A stretch of DNA of 64,000 nt, taken from positions 1,302,001 through 1,366,000 of the forward strand of contig CP114179.1 of assembly GCA_039555135.1 (NCBI GenBank), written 5' to 3'. The first letter of the stretch is position 1, and every line of letters starts with the position of its first letter. Under the pieces are notes generated by a model. That model did no database searches, had not been told where the DNA came from, and worked only from the letters and a program-made list of their open reading frames with translations. This stretch comes from Phycisphaeraceae bacterium D3-23 (GTDB lineage Bacteria > Planctomycetota > Phycisphaerae > Phycisphaerales > Phycisphaeraceae). Positions 16,224-23,023 of the stretch are shown here, piece after piece. A program made the translations under genes and the position numbers.

Positions 16224-17720
16224 CTAGCGAGCCAGCAGTTTACCGAATCGCACGTAGGCCGCGTCCCACGCCGCGGTGTCCTGCGGCTGGTACCGCACCG
16301 GCTCGAAGCTGTCGGCGATCACCCGACGGGCGGCGGCGAGGTGAGAGATATCCCCCGCACCCATCGCCTGGACGAGCACGTTGCCCGCTGCGGTCGCCTC
16401 GTAGGGACCGACCACCACGGGACGGCCGATCGCGTCGGCGGTCATCTGGTTGAGCAGCTCGTTTTTACCGCCGCCGCCGACGACGTGGAGCACGTCGTAG
16501 TGCGTGTCGAGCACGGATTCGAGTTGTTCAAGCGTCTTGCGGTAGGTGAGCGCGAGCGACTCCAGCGCGGCGCGGACAAACGCGCCAGGCGTCTCCGGCA
16601 CCGTTTGGCTGGTCTGTGCTGCATAGTCCGCCATCTTGGTCAACATACCGTTGGGCTTGGAGAACGGCGGGTGGCCCGGGTCGAGCAGTGTGGCGAAAGG
16701 CGTCGCCTGCTCGGCGCGTTTGGCGAGGGTCGGGTAGTCGTATTTTTCGCCGCGGTGTTCGTAGTCGCGTCGGATTTCCTGGACGAGCCAGAGCCCGATG
16801 ATATTCTTGAGGAAGCGGATGTTCCCGCCGACGCCGCCCTCATTGGTGAATGGCGTGTCGCGTGCGGCGTCGGTGAGTACCGGCGCTTCGAGCTCCGCGC
16901 CCATGAGCGACCAGGTCCCGCTCGACAGGTAGCACCAGTTGCCGCGGTGCGGGCTGACGGGCACAGCCGCGATCGCGCTGGCCGTGTCGTGCGCGGCCGG
17001 GGCGGTGACGACCATGCCCTCTGGCGCGCCGACACGCTTCGCGATCGATTCGCGCAACGGGCCGATGACCGTGCCCGGCGGGACGACCTCGCCGAGCATC
17101 TGTGTCGGCAGCCCCATCGCTTCAAGCAGGTCACTCGCCCACGCACCGTTCCTGGGGTCGATCATCTGGCTCGTGGACGCGATCGTTGCCTCGACCTTCG
17201 GCACACCCGTCAGCCAGTAGTGCAGCAGGTCGGGCACAAACAGCAGGTGCTTGGCCCGCGCGAGCATGCCGGGGTCCGCCTCGTGCGCCGCGACGAGCTG
17301 GGGCAGCGCGTTGATGGCCATGAACTGGATGCCGGTCCGGTCGTAGAGTTTTTCTTTACCCAGCACGCTGATGAGCTTGTCGTGCGCCGCGTCGTTGCGC
17401 GGGTCGCGGTAGGCGTGGGGCATGTGGATCAGCTCGCCGTCCTTGCCGATGAGCGCGAAGTCGACGCCCCACGTGTCGACGCCGACGGAGCTGGGCGTGT
17501 GGCCGTGTTCGCTGCACCACGCGCAGCCCGCGCGGATGCCTTCGAGGATATTGTGCCAGAGCCCGGTCAGGTCCCAGTGTAGGCCCGACGGGAGATCGAC
17601 CGGGTTGTGCATGAATCGGTGGGCTTCGTGGAGCGACAGCCGGCCATCGTCGAGTGTGCCGACAATAACGCGGCCCGACTCGGCGCCGAGGTCGACCGCG
17701 AGGTAGGAGTAAGTAGGCAT
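16224..17720 (-). CDS. rhaB: Rhamnulokinase
   Basis: A 498-residue FGGY-family sugar kinase that would phosphorylate L-rhamnulose to L-rhamnulose 1-phosphate. The N-terminus has the phosphate-binding AVDLGAESGRVIVG; the DLGAxSGR form is characteristic of rhamnulokinase. Other landmarks are SVGVDTWGVDFALI, APAAHDTASAIAAVP, SSGTWSLMG, and the C-terminal VVGGGGKNELLNQMTADAIGR. The length matches the family (480-490). The start is ATG 17720. No rhaA (isomerase) or rhaD (aldolase) is recognised nearby, so the pathway is incomplete within this window. It is the first gene of the leftward cluster. The 290 bases upstream, to ald, hold no gene I can see. Confidence 0.93.
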   Translation of the reverse strand: MPTYSYLAVDLGAESGRVIVGTLDDGRLSLHEAHRFMHNPVDLPSGLHWDLTGLWHNILEGIRAGCAWCSEHGHTPSSVGVDTWGVDFALIGKDGELIHMPHAYRDPRNDAAHDKLISVLGKEKLYDRTGIQFMAINALPQLVAAHEADPGMLARAKHLLFVPDLLHYWLTGVPKVEATIASTSQMIDPRNGAWASDLLEAMGLPTQMLGEVVPPGTVIGPLRESIAKRVGAPEGMVVTAPAAHDTASAIAAVPVSPHRGNWCYLSSGTWSLMGAELEAPVLTDAARDTPFTNEGGVGGNIRFLKNIIGLWLVQEIRRDYEHRGEKYDYPTLAKRAEQATPFATLLDPGHPPFSKPNGMLTKMADYAAQTSQTVPETPGAFVRAALESLALTYRKTLEQLESVLDTHYDVLHVVGGGGKNELLNQMTADAIGRPVVVGPYEATAAGNVLVQAMGAGDISHLAAARRVIADSFEPVRYQPQDTAAWDAAYVRFGKLLAR

Positions 17721-18010
17721 GCGCTGGGCTCGGGGTGGTTCAGCCGCGCGGTAGGTGGCCGCATCGTGCCGGGGCGACAAGCGTAGGCCAAGGCCGAAGA
17801 GCGATCAAACAGCAGCCGCGCCCGCTTCACCGATCTCGCCTGGCAAAACTGACGCGATGCGTCGGCCAAACGGCACGATGCGCAGGAACGCTTGCCTACC
17901 ACCGCCCCGCCATTGCCGGGCCGATGCCGCGTGCTACCATACTCGGCCCAATCCGCATAAACCCCTAGAGTCGTCGCGGACTCCACACCCATCCGCCAAG
18001 GAACGACCCC

Positions 18011-19135
18011 ATGATCATCGGCGTCCCCAAAGAGATCAAGAACCACGAGTACCGTGTCTCGACCCTGCCCGCAGGCGTCGAAGAGTTTACGAAGCGTGGC
18101 TATACCGCCCTGGTCGAACGCGGCGCGGGCCACGGCAGCGGCTACGAAGACGCACACTACGAAGCTGCCGGCGGGACGCTGGTCGATGGCCCGGCCGAGG
18201 TCTTCGCCAAGGCCGACCTGGTGATCAAGGTCAAGGAGCCCCAGGCCAGTGAGACCGCGATGATGCGCGAAGGGCAGGTGGTGTTCACCTACTTCCACTT
18301 CGCGGCCGACCTCGAACTGAGTAAGCAGTGCCTCGCGTCGGGCGCGACGTGCGTCGCTTACGAAACGCTGGTCGATCGCAAGGGCCGGCTGCCGCTCTTG
18401 ACGCCGATGAGTGAGGTCGCCGGGCGGATGGCGATCCAGGAAGGCGCGAAGTATCTGGAGAAGCCGATGGAGGGCCGGGGGATCTTGCTCGGTGGCGTGC
18501 CGGGCGTCGAGCCGGCGCGGGTCTTGATCCTCGGCGGCGGCGTCGTCGGGACGCAGTCGGCAATCGTCGCGGCGGGCATGGGCGCGGCGGTGACGATCAT
18601 GGACGTCAACCTCGACCGCCTGCGCTACCTCGACGAGATCATGCCCGCCAATGTCAACACCGTCTACTCCGACTTGCACGCGATCCGTGAGCACGCGACC
18701 ACCAGCGACCTCGTCATCGGCGCAGTCCTCATCCCCGGCGGGCGCTGCCCGGTGCTGATCCCCAAGTCGATGCTCAAGGACATGCTGCCCGGCAGCGTGA
18801 TCATCGATGTCGGCGTCGACCAGGGCGGCTGCGTCGAGACGACTAAGCCGACGACGCACGAAGACCCGATCTTCATCATCGACGACGTCGTGCACTACTG
18901 CGTCGCCAACATGCCCGGCGGCGTGCCACGCACCTCGACCCAGGCCCTGGCCCATGCGACCCAGCCCTACGCCATCAAGCTCGCCAACGCCATCGCCGCC
19001 GACGCCCACGACGACCTCTTTAAGTCCGACCCTGAGTTCAACTCGGCGCTGAACATGCGCGCGGGCGTGGTCACCCACGAAGAAGTCGCCCACGCGATCG
19101 GCGAAAGCTACGACAAGACGTACGCGCTGGTGTGA
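18011..19135 (+). CDS. ald: Alanine dehydrogenase
   Basis: Ald catalyses reversible, NAD-dependent oxidative deamination of L-alanine to pyruvate and ammonia, as a cytoplasmic hexamer. The 374-residue length and motifs fit: MIIGVPKEIKNHEYRV, VKVKEPQ, FTYFHFAAD with the active-site His, GVPGVEPARVLILGGGVVG as NAD-binding Rossmann loop, and a C-terminal NMPGGVPRTSTQAL. One small deviation is RVSTLPAGV where RVALTPAGV is usual. The start is ATG 18011, with AAGGA upstream. A long untranslated leader is possible because a TACCAT box lies about 70 bases upstream. A transcription stop signal shared with the convergent neighbour follows. Confidence 0.96.
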   Translation: MIIGVPKEIKNHEYRVSTLPAGVEEFTKRGYTALVERGAGHGSGYEDAHYEAAGGTLVDGPAEVFAKADLVIKVKEPQASETAMMREGQVVFTYFHFAADLELSKQCLASGATCVAYETLVDRKGRLPLLTPMSEVAGRMAIQEGAKYLEKPMEGRGILLGGVPGVEPARVLILGGGVVGTQSAIVAAGMGAAVTIMDVNLDRLRYLDEIMPANVNTVYSDLHAIREHATTSDLVIGAVLIPGGRCPVLIPKSMLKDMLPGSVIIDVGVDQGGCVETTKPTTHEDPIFIIDDVVHYCVANMPGGVPRTSTQALAHATQPYAIKLANAIAADAHDDLFKSDPEFNSALNMRAGVVTHEEVAHAIGESYDKTYALV

Positions 19136-19140
19136 GTGTG

Positions 19141-19176
19141 AGGGCTGTACAGCCCCACGCTGTAACGCAGCGTCAT
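19141..19176. terminator. Possible bidirectional terminator between ald and GH99-like gene
   Basis: Two hairpins follow each other: the perfect palindrome GGGCTGTACAGCCC and ACGCTG-TAACG-CAGCGT. They lie in the gap between two convergent genes. There is no strong T-tract on either side. Confidence 0.4.
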
Positions 19177-19211
19177 GTAGCACTGTGTAGCCGTCGCCAC
19201 CACGACGACTG

Positions 19212-20276
19212 CTAACGAGAAGCGTCGCGCCAGCGCGAGATCGCGTCGAGGTAGCCCGTGCCGTACTCCTGGGCCGGCTCGATCGTCGTGCCCTCCCACC
19301 ACTCGTTGAACGATGTCATAAAGACCACACCCCGCGACCCCGCTGGGTCGCCCGCCGCCATCTCGCCCGCGGCGGTGAGCATCGCCTCGAATCCCTCGGT
19401 CGATCCCGCCAGCGTGTCGTGCCCACGGAAGTCCTCGTAGCTCGGCATCACCTTGGGCATGAACCACACCCGTTCGTCGTCGGCCCACCGCCGATACACC
19501 GGCCAGGCCTCACGCTGCATGTAGCCCCACGCCGGCTCGCCGTCCTCGATCCGCGGGTCGGTGTGCATGTTGTACGCCGACACCGCGTCGAACACGCCAG
19601 GCCCGTGCCGCGCCGTTTCGGGCGAATCTTGGGGCCCGTAGTACACCTCGTCCCCAATCAAAAACACATCCGCACCCACCGCCTCGCGCAGCCGCACGGC
19701 GTGCTCGGCGGTGAAGTTCACAAACACACGCGTCACGTAGAGCCCCACCACCGGCCGGCCGTCGATCGTGTAGTAGTTGTCGCGCTCGAAATAGGTCGCG
19801 CTGAGGTATTGGAAGTCGGCGATGAACTGCTCCATCACCGCCGGATGGTCGAAGTCCACGCTCGTGTCGCGCTCGCCGTCCAGCGGATCGAGCTTGAGCG
19901 ATTCGTAGTAGATGCAGAACGCGATGTCATCTACGTTGGCTGCCGAAAGCAGGCCAGATTGCAGGTGGCGGTCGGTCTGCGAATCTTCGCCCCACCACGA
20001 CACACAGAGCCCGTCGATCCCCGCCTCCGTGCACCACGTGATGTGCTGCTCGGCCGTCGCCGTATCGTCCGTGCCGTACTCCCCGAGCACCGGCGTCCCG
20101 ACATACGGGTGACGCGACCAGTCGCCCGCGTCGAACCAGGGGTAGTAGTAGGCGAGCAGGTCAACGGGTTTGGCCGCAGCGCCGTCCTCATCCACCGCCT
20201 CACGCACGGACGCTTGACCTGATACAGACACACTGCAGGTCAAGATCATTGCGACGACATAAAAAACAACATGCAT
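19212..20276 (-). CDS. Secreted glycoside hydrolase family 99-like protein
   Basis: A secreted protein of 354 residues (signal MHVVFYVVAMILTCSVSVSG). The mature part looks like the GH99 endo-alpha-mannosidase fold: LLAYYYPWFD near the start, IDGLCVSWWGEDSQTD, a YFERDNYYTIDGRPVVGLY strand, and the closing MTSFNEWWEGTTIEPA, which matches the FNEWxEGTxIEPA signature carrying the catalytic Glu. Bacterial GH99 members cut mannans. Substrate here is unknown. It is a single leftward gene facing ald. Confidence 0.82.
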   Translation of the reverse strand: MHVVFYVVAMILTCSVSVSGQASVREAVDEDGAAAKPVDLLAYYYPWFDAGDWSRHPYVGTPVLGEYGTDDTATAEQHITWCTEAGIDGLCVSWWGEDSQTDRHLQSGLLSAANVDDIAFCIYYESLKLDPLDGERDTSVDFDHPAVMEQFIADFQYLSATYFERDNYYTIDGRPVVGLYVTRVFVNFTAEHAVRLREAVGADVFLIGDEVYYGPQDSPETARHGPGVFDAVSAYNMHTDPRIEDGEPAWGYMQREAWPVYRRWADDERVWFMPKVMPSYEDFRGHDTLAGSTEGFEAMLTAAGEMAAGDPAGSRGVVFMTSFNEWWEGTTIEPAQEYGTGYLDAISRWRDASR

Positions 20277-20343
20277 GATGTTCGGACGGGATTCGAGATC
20301 AGCTTCTTACAGGCCGGCGACGACAAGACCACAAGCCCATTGG

Positions 20344-20694
20344 CTAGTACAGCTTACTTTCCGGGTAGAGCGATCGGATCACCCGATGGCGTAAGACCAA
20401 GAGGACGATCAGGTTCACAAGCTTGAGCCAAATCAGCCAGGACTGCAACGCAACCGCCTCACGAAAATCTGTCAGCGCGAAAACCACAAAAGCCAGGGCA
20501 TACACGATCTCGATACGGGACCGCTGCCCCGCCGGCTGTTTCGCTCGACGCAGGCATACGAGCAGCGCAAAGCCCAGCCAGAAAACCCCTTCGACCAGAT
20601 TGATCCCGCGGTAGACCCAGGCGTGGATCGGGTCCTCCGCGCCGGCAAAAGCCCACCAGGTCCTTGTCCACAGGATGTCGAGGACAGTGTCCAT
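20344..20694 (-). CDS. Small membrane protein, 116 residues
   Basis: A hypothetical integral membrane protein. Three or four hydrophobic helices are visible: VEGVFWLGFALLVCL near residue 35, IEIVYALAFVVFAL near 62, and SWLIWLKLVNLIVLLVL near 85, with a basic loop between the first two. No signal peptide cleavage site and no known motif. The start is ATG 20694. It sits alone between the GH99-like gene and dapA, on the same strand as both. Confidence 0.65.
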   Translation of the reverse strand: MDTVLDILWTRTWWAFAGAEDPIHAWVYRGINLVEGVFWLGFALLVCLRRAKQPAGQRSRIEIVYALAFVVFALTDFREAVALQSWLIWLKLVNLIVLLVLRHRVIRSLYPESKLY

Positions 20695-20730
20695 GTGAGC
20701 CCCCTGACACGATCGGTGCGCCCACTGGGC

Positions 20731-21624
20731 CTACACCCCCGCGCCGTTCAGCACGCCCGCCTCGACCAGCAGCTTCTCCAACCGGTCACGGTCGGCATCG
20801 GGCAGCTCGGTCAGCGGCAGCCGGACCGCGCCCGTGTCGAGCCCGGCCATGCACATCGCGGCCTTGATCGGGATCGGGTTCGTACTCAGCGTCAAGAGCC
20901 CCTTGCACAGATGAAACAGCTCGCCGTGCAGCTTGCGGGCCCCGGCCAAGTCGTCGGCGTTGGCGGCATCGCACAGCGCTTTCACCTTCGCGGGCATCAG
21001 GTTGCTCAGCACACTGACCACACCGGTCGCGCCGACGCTCATCAGCGGCAGCGTCAGCGAGTCGTCGCCCGACAGGATCGTGATGTCACACAGAGAGCGG
21101 ATCTCGCTGGCCATGTCGAGCGAGCCCGTCGCCTCCTTGATCGCGACGATATTGGCGTGTTCGTAAAGACGCGCCACCGTCGCGGGCTGCATCGTCACGT
21201 TCGTCCGGCCCGGGATGTTGTAGAGCACGATCGGCAGGTCCACCGCGTCCGCGACCGTCATGAAATGGCGGTAGAGCCCCTCCTGCGTCGGCTTGTTGTA
21301 ATAAGGATTCACCATCAGCGCGGCATCGACACCGACCGACTTCGCGTGCCGCGTCGTCGCCAGCGCCTCGGCCGTCGCGTTCGAGCCCGTCCCGGCGATC
21401 ACCTTCACCCGGCCCGCGACGTGCTCGGCGACGGTCGCGATGACCGCGTTGTGCTCCGCATGTGTCAGCGTCGGTGACTCGCCCGTCGTGCCCGTCGGCA
21501 CGACGCCATCGATCCCGCCGGCGATCTGCTCATCGACGTTGGCGCGCAGCCGGTCGTGGTCCACGGCCGAGCCGTCGGCGACAAAAGGCGTAATCAAAGC
21601 GGTAAACGCGCCGCGTAGCTGCAT
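20731..21624 (-). CDS. dapA: 4-hydroxy-tetrahydrodipicolinate synthase
   Basis: DapA condenses pyruvate with L-aspartate semialdehyde, the first committed step of lysine and diaminopimelate synthesis. The 297-residue TIM barrel has the family signatures: GTTGESPTLTHAEH, catalytic Tyr in VLYNIPGRTNV, and the Schiff-base Lys in IVAIKEATGSL. SGDDSLTLPLMSVGATGVVS follows. Length and order are typical. The start is ATG 21624 (MQLRGAFTALITPF); the upstream in-frame extension contains the CGAAGCCCAC palindrome and is not coding. The 5' leader therefore holds a strong hairpin. No other lysine genes are adjacent. Confidence 0.96.
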   Translation of the reverse strand: MQLRGAFTALITPFVADGSAVDHDRLRANVDEQIAGGIDGVVPTGTTGESPTLTHAEHNAVIATVAEHVAGRVKVIAGTGSNATAEALATTRHAKSVGVDAALMVNPYYNKPTQEGLYRHFMTVADAVDLPIVLYNIPGRTNVTMQPATVARLYEHANIVAIKEATGSLDMASEIRSLCDITILSGDDSLTLPLMSVGATGVVSVLSNLMPAKVKALCDAANADDLAGARKLHGELFHLCKGLLTLSTNPIPIKAAMCMAGLDTGAVRLPLTELPDADRDRLEKLLVEAGVLNGAGV

Positions 21625-21670
21625 GGTGCTACTCCATGGACGGAAACAAAAAAACCAACATTCACAAACA

Positions 21671-21698
21671 CGAAGCCCACAGATTTCATCCGTGGGTG
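21671..21698 (+). repeat. CGAAGCCCAC palindrome, in the dapA leader
   Basis: CGAAGCCCACAGAT-TTC-ATCCGTGGGT, near-perfect inverted repeat with an asymmetric CGAAG end. It lies about 50 bases upstream of the dapA start codon. Confidence 0.75.
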
Positions 21699-21782
21699 GA
21701 TTCATTGTACCAGCCCACGACCACAGGCCGACAACGGGGATGACCCGTATACGTAGCGCTTGCCATGCGTTCCTAGTGATCC

Positions 21783-21812
21783 GGGCCTTCGCGGACTCAG
21801 GACTCGGCGTGG
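21783..21812 (+). repeat. CTTCGCGGACTCAG repeat, copy 2
   Basis: GGGCCTTCGCGGACTCAGGA then CTCGGCGTGG, shared with 30473-30502 and, inverted, with 8177-8203. It lies in the 212-base gap upstream of dapA. Confidence 0.75.
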
Positions 21813-21836
21813 TTACGCCTGCAACGAGCGCGGTGA

Positions 21837-22400
21837 CTAGGCCGACCGCAGCGCGAGGATGAGTTCGACCTTGCCGACCTGCTCCTGCAGTTCCTGCGCG
21901 ATCGCCTGGGGGCCTTTGCCCGCATCCGCCAACGCATACACCCGGCCCATCAGCGGGTCGGTGTACGGCTCATCGGCAGGCGCTTCGGCCTCAGGGACCT
22001 CGGCGAGCACCTCGGACACCGCCGACGCATCCGCCGGCAGCGCCAACGCCGCACTCTCGACCTCGGCGGAGACTTCCTCCGCCGCGCTCGCCGCCGCGCT
22101 AGGCGACGACGCCCGCAGCGCCTCGAGCTGCGCGATCCGCTCGTCCGCCTCGCGGATCGCCTTCTCGATGTGGATCGTCTTCGCGTCCAGATGCGCCCCA
22201 AGCCGCTTGGCCATCTGCTCGATCTCGACCATCAAATCCTGCATGTCGCTGCGCACGTGCTGCTTCTGCTTGACCCGCTCCAGGTGCTCGCGGGCGGTGA
22301 CGTTCGAGCCGGACTGCTTCTTGCGCGCCTTGCCCCACGAGAACAGCGCCATGATGATCAGCACGACACCCAGCAGAAAAATCCCTGCGGTCCACTCCAT
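21837..22400 (-). CDS. DUF6115-like membrane-anchored coiled-coil protein
   Basis: A 187-residue protein with a single N-terminal transmembrane helix (WTAGIFLLGVVLIIMALFSW), then a charged coiled coil (about 40-100), an Ala/Glu-rich linker, and a C-terminal helix-turn-helix-like tail VYALADAGKGPQAIAQELQ ending VGKVELILALRSA. The TM-coil-tail layout and the GxxxxEIAxxL..GxGEVELIL-type ending resemble DUF6115 proteins; that is a family resemblance, not proof. The start is ATG 22400, whose A is shared with the TGA of larC2 (TGATG), so translation is coupled. Confidence 0.6.
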   Translation of the reverse strand: MEWTAGIFLLGVVLIIMALFSWGKARKKQSGSNVTAREHLERVKQKQHVRSDMQDLMVEIEQMAKRLGAHLDAKTIHIEKAIREADERIAQLEALRASSPSAAASAAEEVSAEVESAALALPADASAVSEVLAEVPEAEAPADEPYTDPLMGRVYALADAGKGPQAIAQELQEQVGKVELILALRSA

Positions 22401-22888
22401 CAGCACTGCCCCCCCTGCGTCGCACGCCACACATCCGCCTGCGCCTGCGCCGCCAATAGCGCTTCGCCGATCGACACACCCGCCGACGATGCAAGCCGTT
22501 CGACATCGGCGAACTCCGGCTTCACGCTCACGACCGCGCCGTCAAGCCGGCCGACCTTCAGCCGTACCGGGCCCAGGCGCGTTGTTGCATCGACCCAGTC
22601 CCGCTCCAGCACGACTCGGTCCCAGGGCCGGGATCGCACGCCAAAACTCCCGGTCGTTTCGAGCACAAGCCGGGCGAACTGCTCATGCGCATCCTCGGCC
22701 GCGAGCACGCTGAGCATCACGCCGGGCCGGCCGTGCTTCATCGTGATCGCCGTGGTCCAGACATCGAGCGCCCCCGCATCGAGCAGCGCGGCGCACGCGC
22801 GGCCAACCGCTTCGCCCGTCGCGTCGTCGAGGTTGACGACCAATTCCACCACCCGCGTCGGCGTGTTGTCCCCAAGCGTCTGGGCCAT
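22400..22888 (-). CDS. Stand-alone LarC C-terminal (LarC2-like) domain protein
   Basis: The 162-residue protein matches the C-terminal part of LarC/DUF111, the enzyme that inserts nickel into the NPN pincer cofactor. Supporting features are VVELVVNLDDATGEAVGRA, GALDVWTTAITMKHGRPGV, then VRLKVGRLDGAVVSVKPEFAD, matching the KP-E-x-D substrate-binding region of LarC2. Full-length LarC is about 400 residues; the N-terminal part is missing and no frame-shifted LarC1 is visible upstream, where dnaK diverges. A TAGAAT box lies 6 bases before ATG 22888. A metal-cofactor role is inferred; larA, larB and larE are not in the window. Confidence 0.75.
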   Translation of the reverse strand: MAQTLGDNTPTRVVELVVNLDDATGEAVGRACAALLDAGALDVWTTAITMKHGRPGVMLSVLAAEDAHEQFARLVLETTGSFGVRSRPWDRVVLERDWVDATTRLGPVRLKVGRLDGAVVSVKPEFADVERLASSAGVSIGEALLAAQAQADVWRATQGGQC

Positions 22889-22894
22889 GCCCGG

Positions 22895-22900
22895 ATTCTA
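22895..22900 (-). promoter_or_regulatory. -10 box TAGAAT, 6 nt before ATG 22888
   Basis: TAGAAT then CCGGGC then ATG. Same spacing as the murB start. Confidence 0.5.
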
Positions 22901-22936
22901 TCGCACACCGCCTACGCTTGAACAACACACTCAGTC

Positions 22937-22964
22937 TGAAGCCCACAGATTTCATCTGTGGGTG
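22937..22964 (+). repeat. CGAAGCCCAC palindrome copy in larC2-hsp70 gap
   Basis: GAAGCCCACAGAT-TTC-ATCTGTGGGTG, near-perfect inverted repeat between two divergent promoters. Confidence 0.75.
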
Positions 22965-23010
22965 TTCCTAAACACCCCAGTCAACAAAGCCCCCACCCGT
23001 ACCCCCGGGC

Positions 23011-23016
23011 TATCAT
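23011..23016 (+). promoter_or_regulatory. -10 box TATCAT, 7 nt before ATG 23024
   Basis: TATCAT ends 7 bases before the ATG at 23024. That supports 23024 as the hsp70 start rather than the in-frame ATG at 23015, which overlaps the box. Confidence 0.45.
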
Positions 23017-23023
23017 GCCCACT

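Noticed and set aside
17721-18010. Riboswitch or small RNA upstream of ald
   Set aside because: No recognisable aptamer or strong terminator/antiterminator pair could be found in the 290 bases.
21837-22400. Flagellar or swarming gene cluster because of the DUF6115-like protein
   Set aside because: No flagellar gene lies nearby, so the family resemblance alone does not support it.
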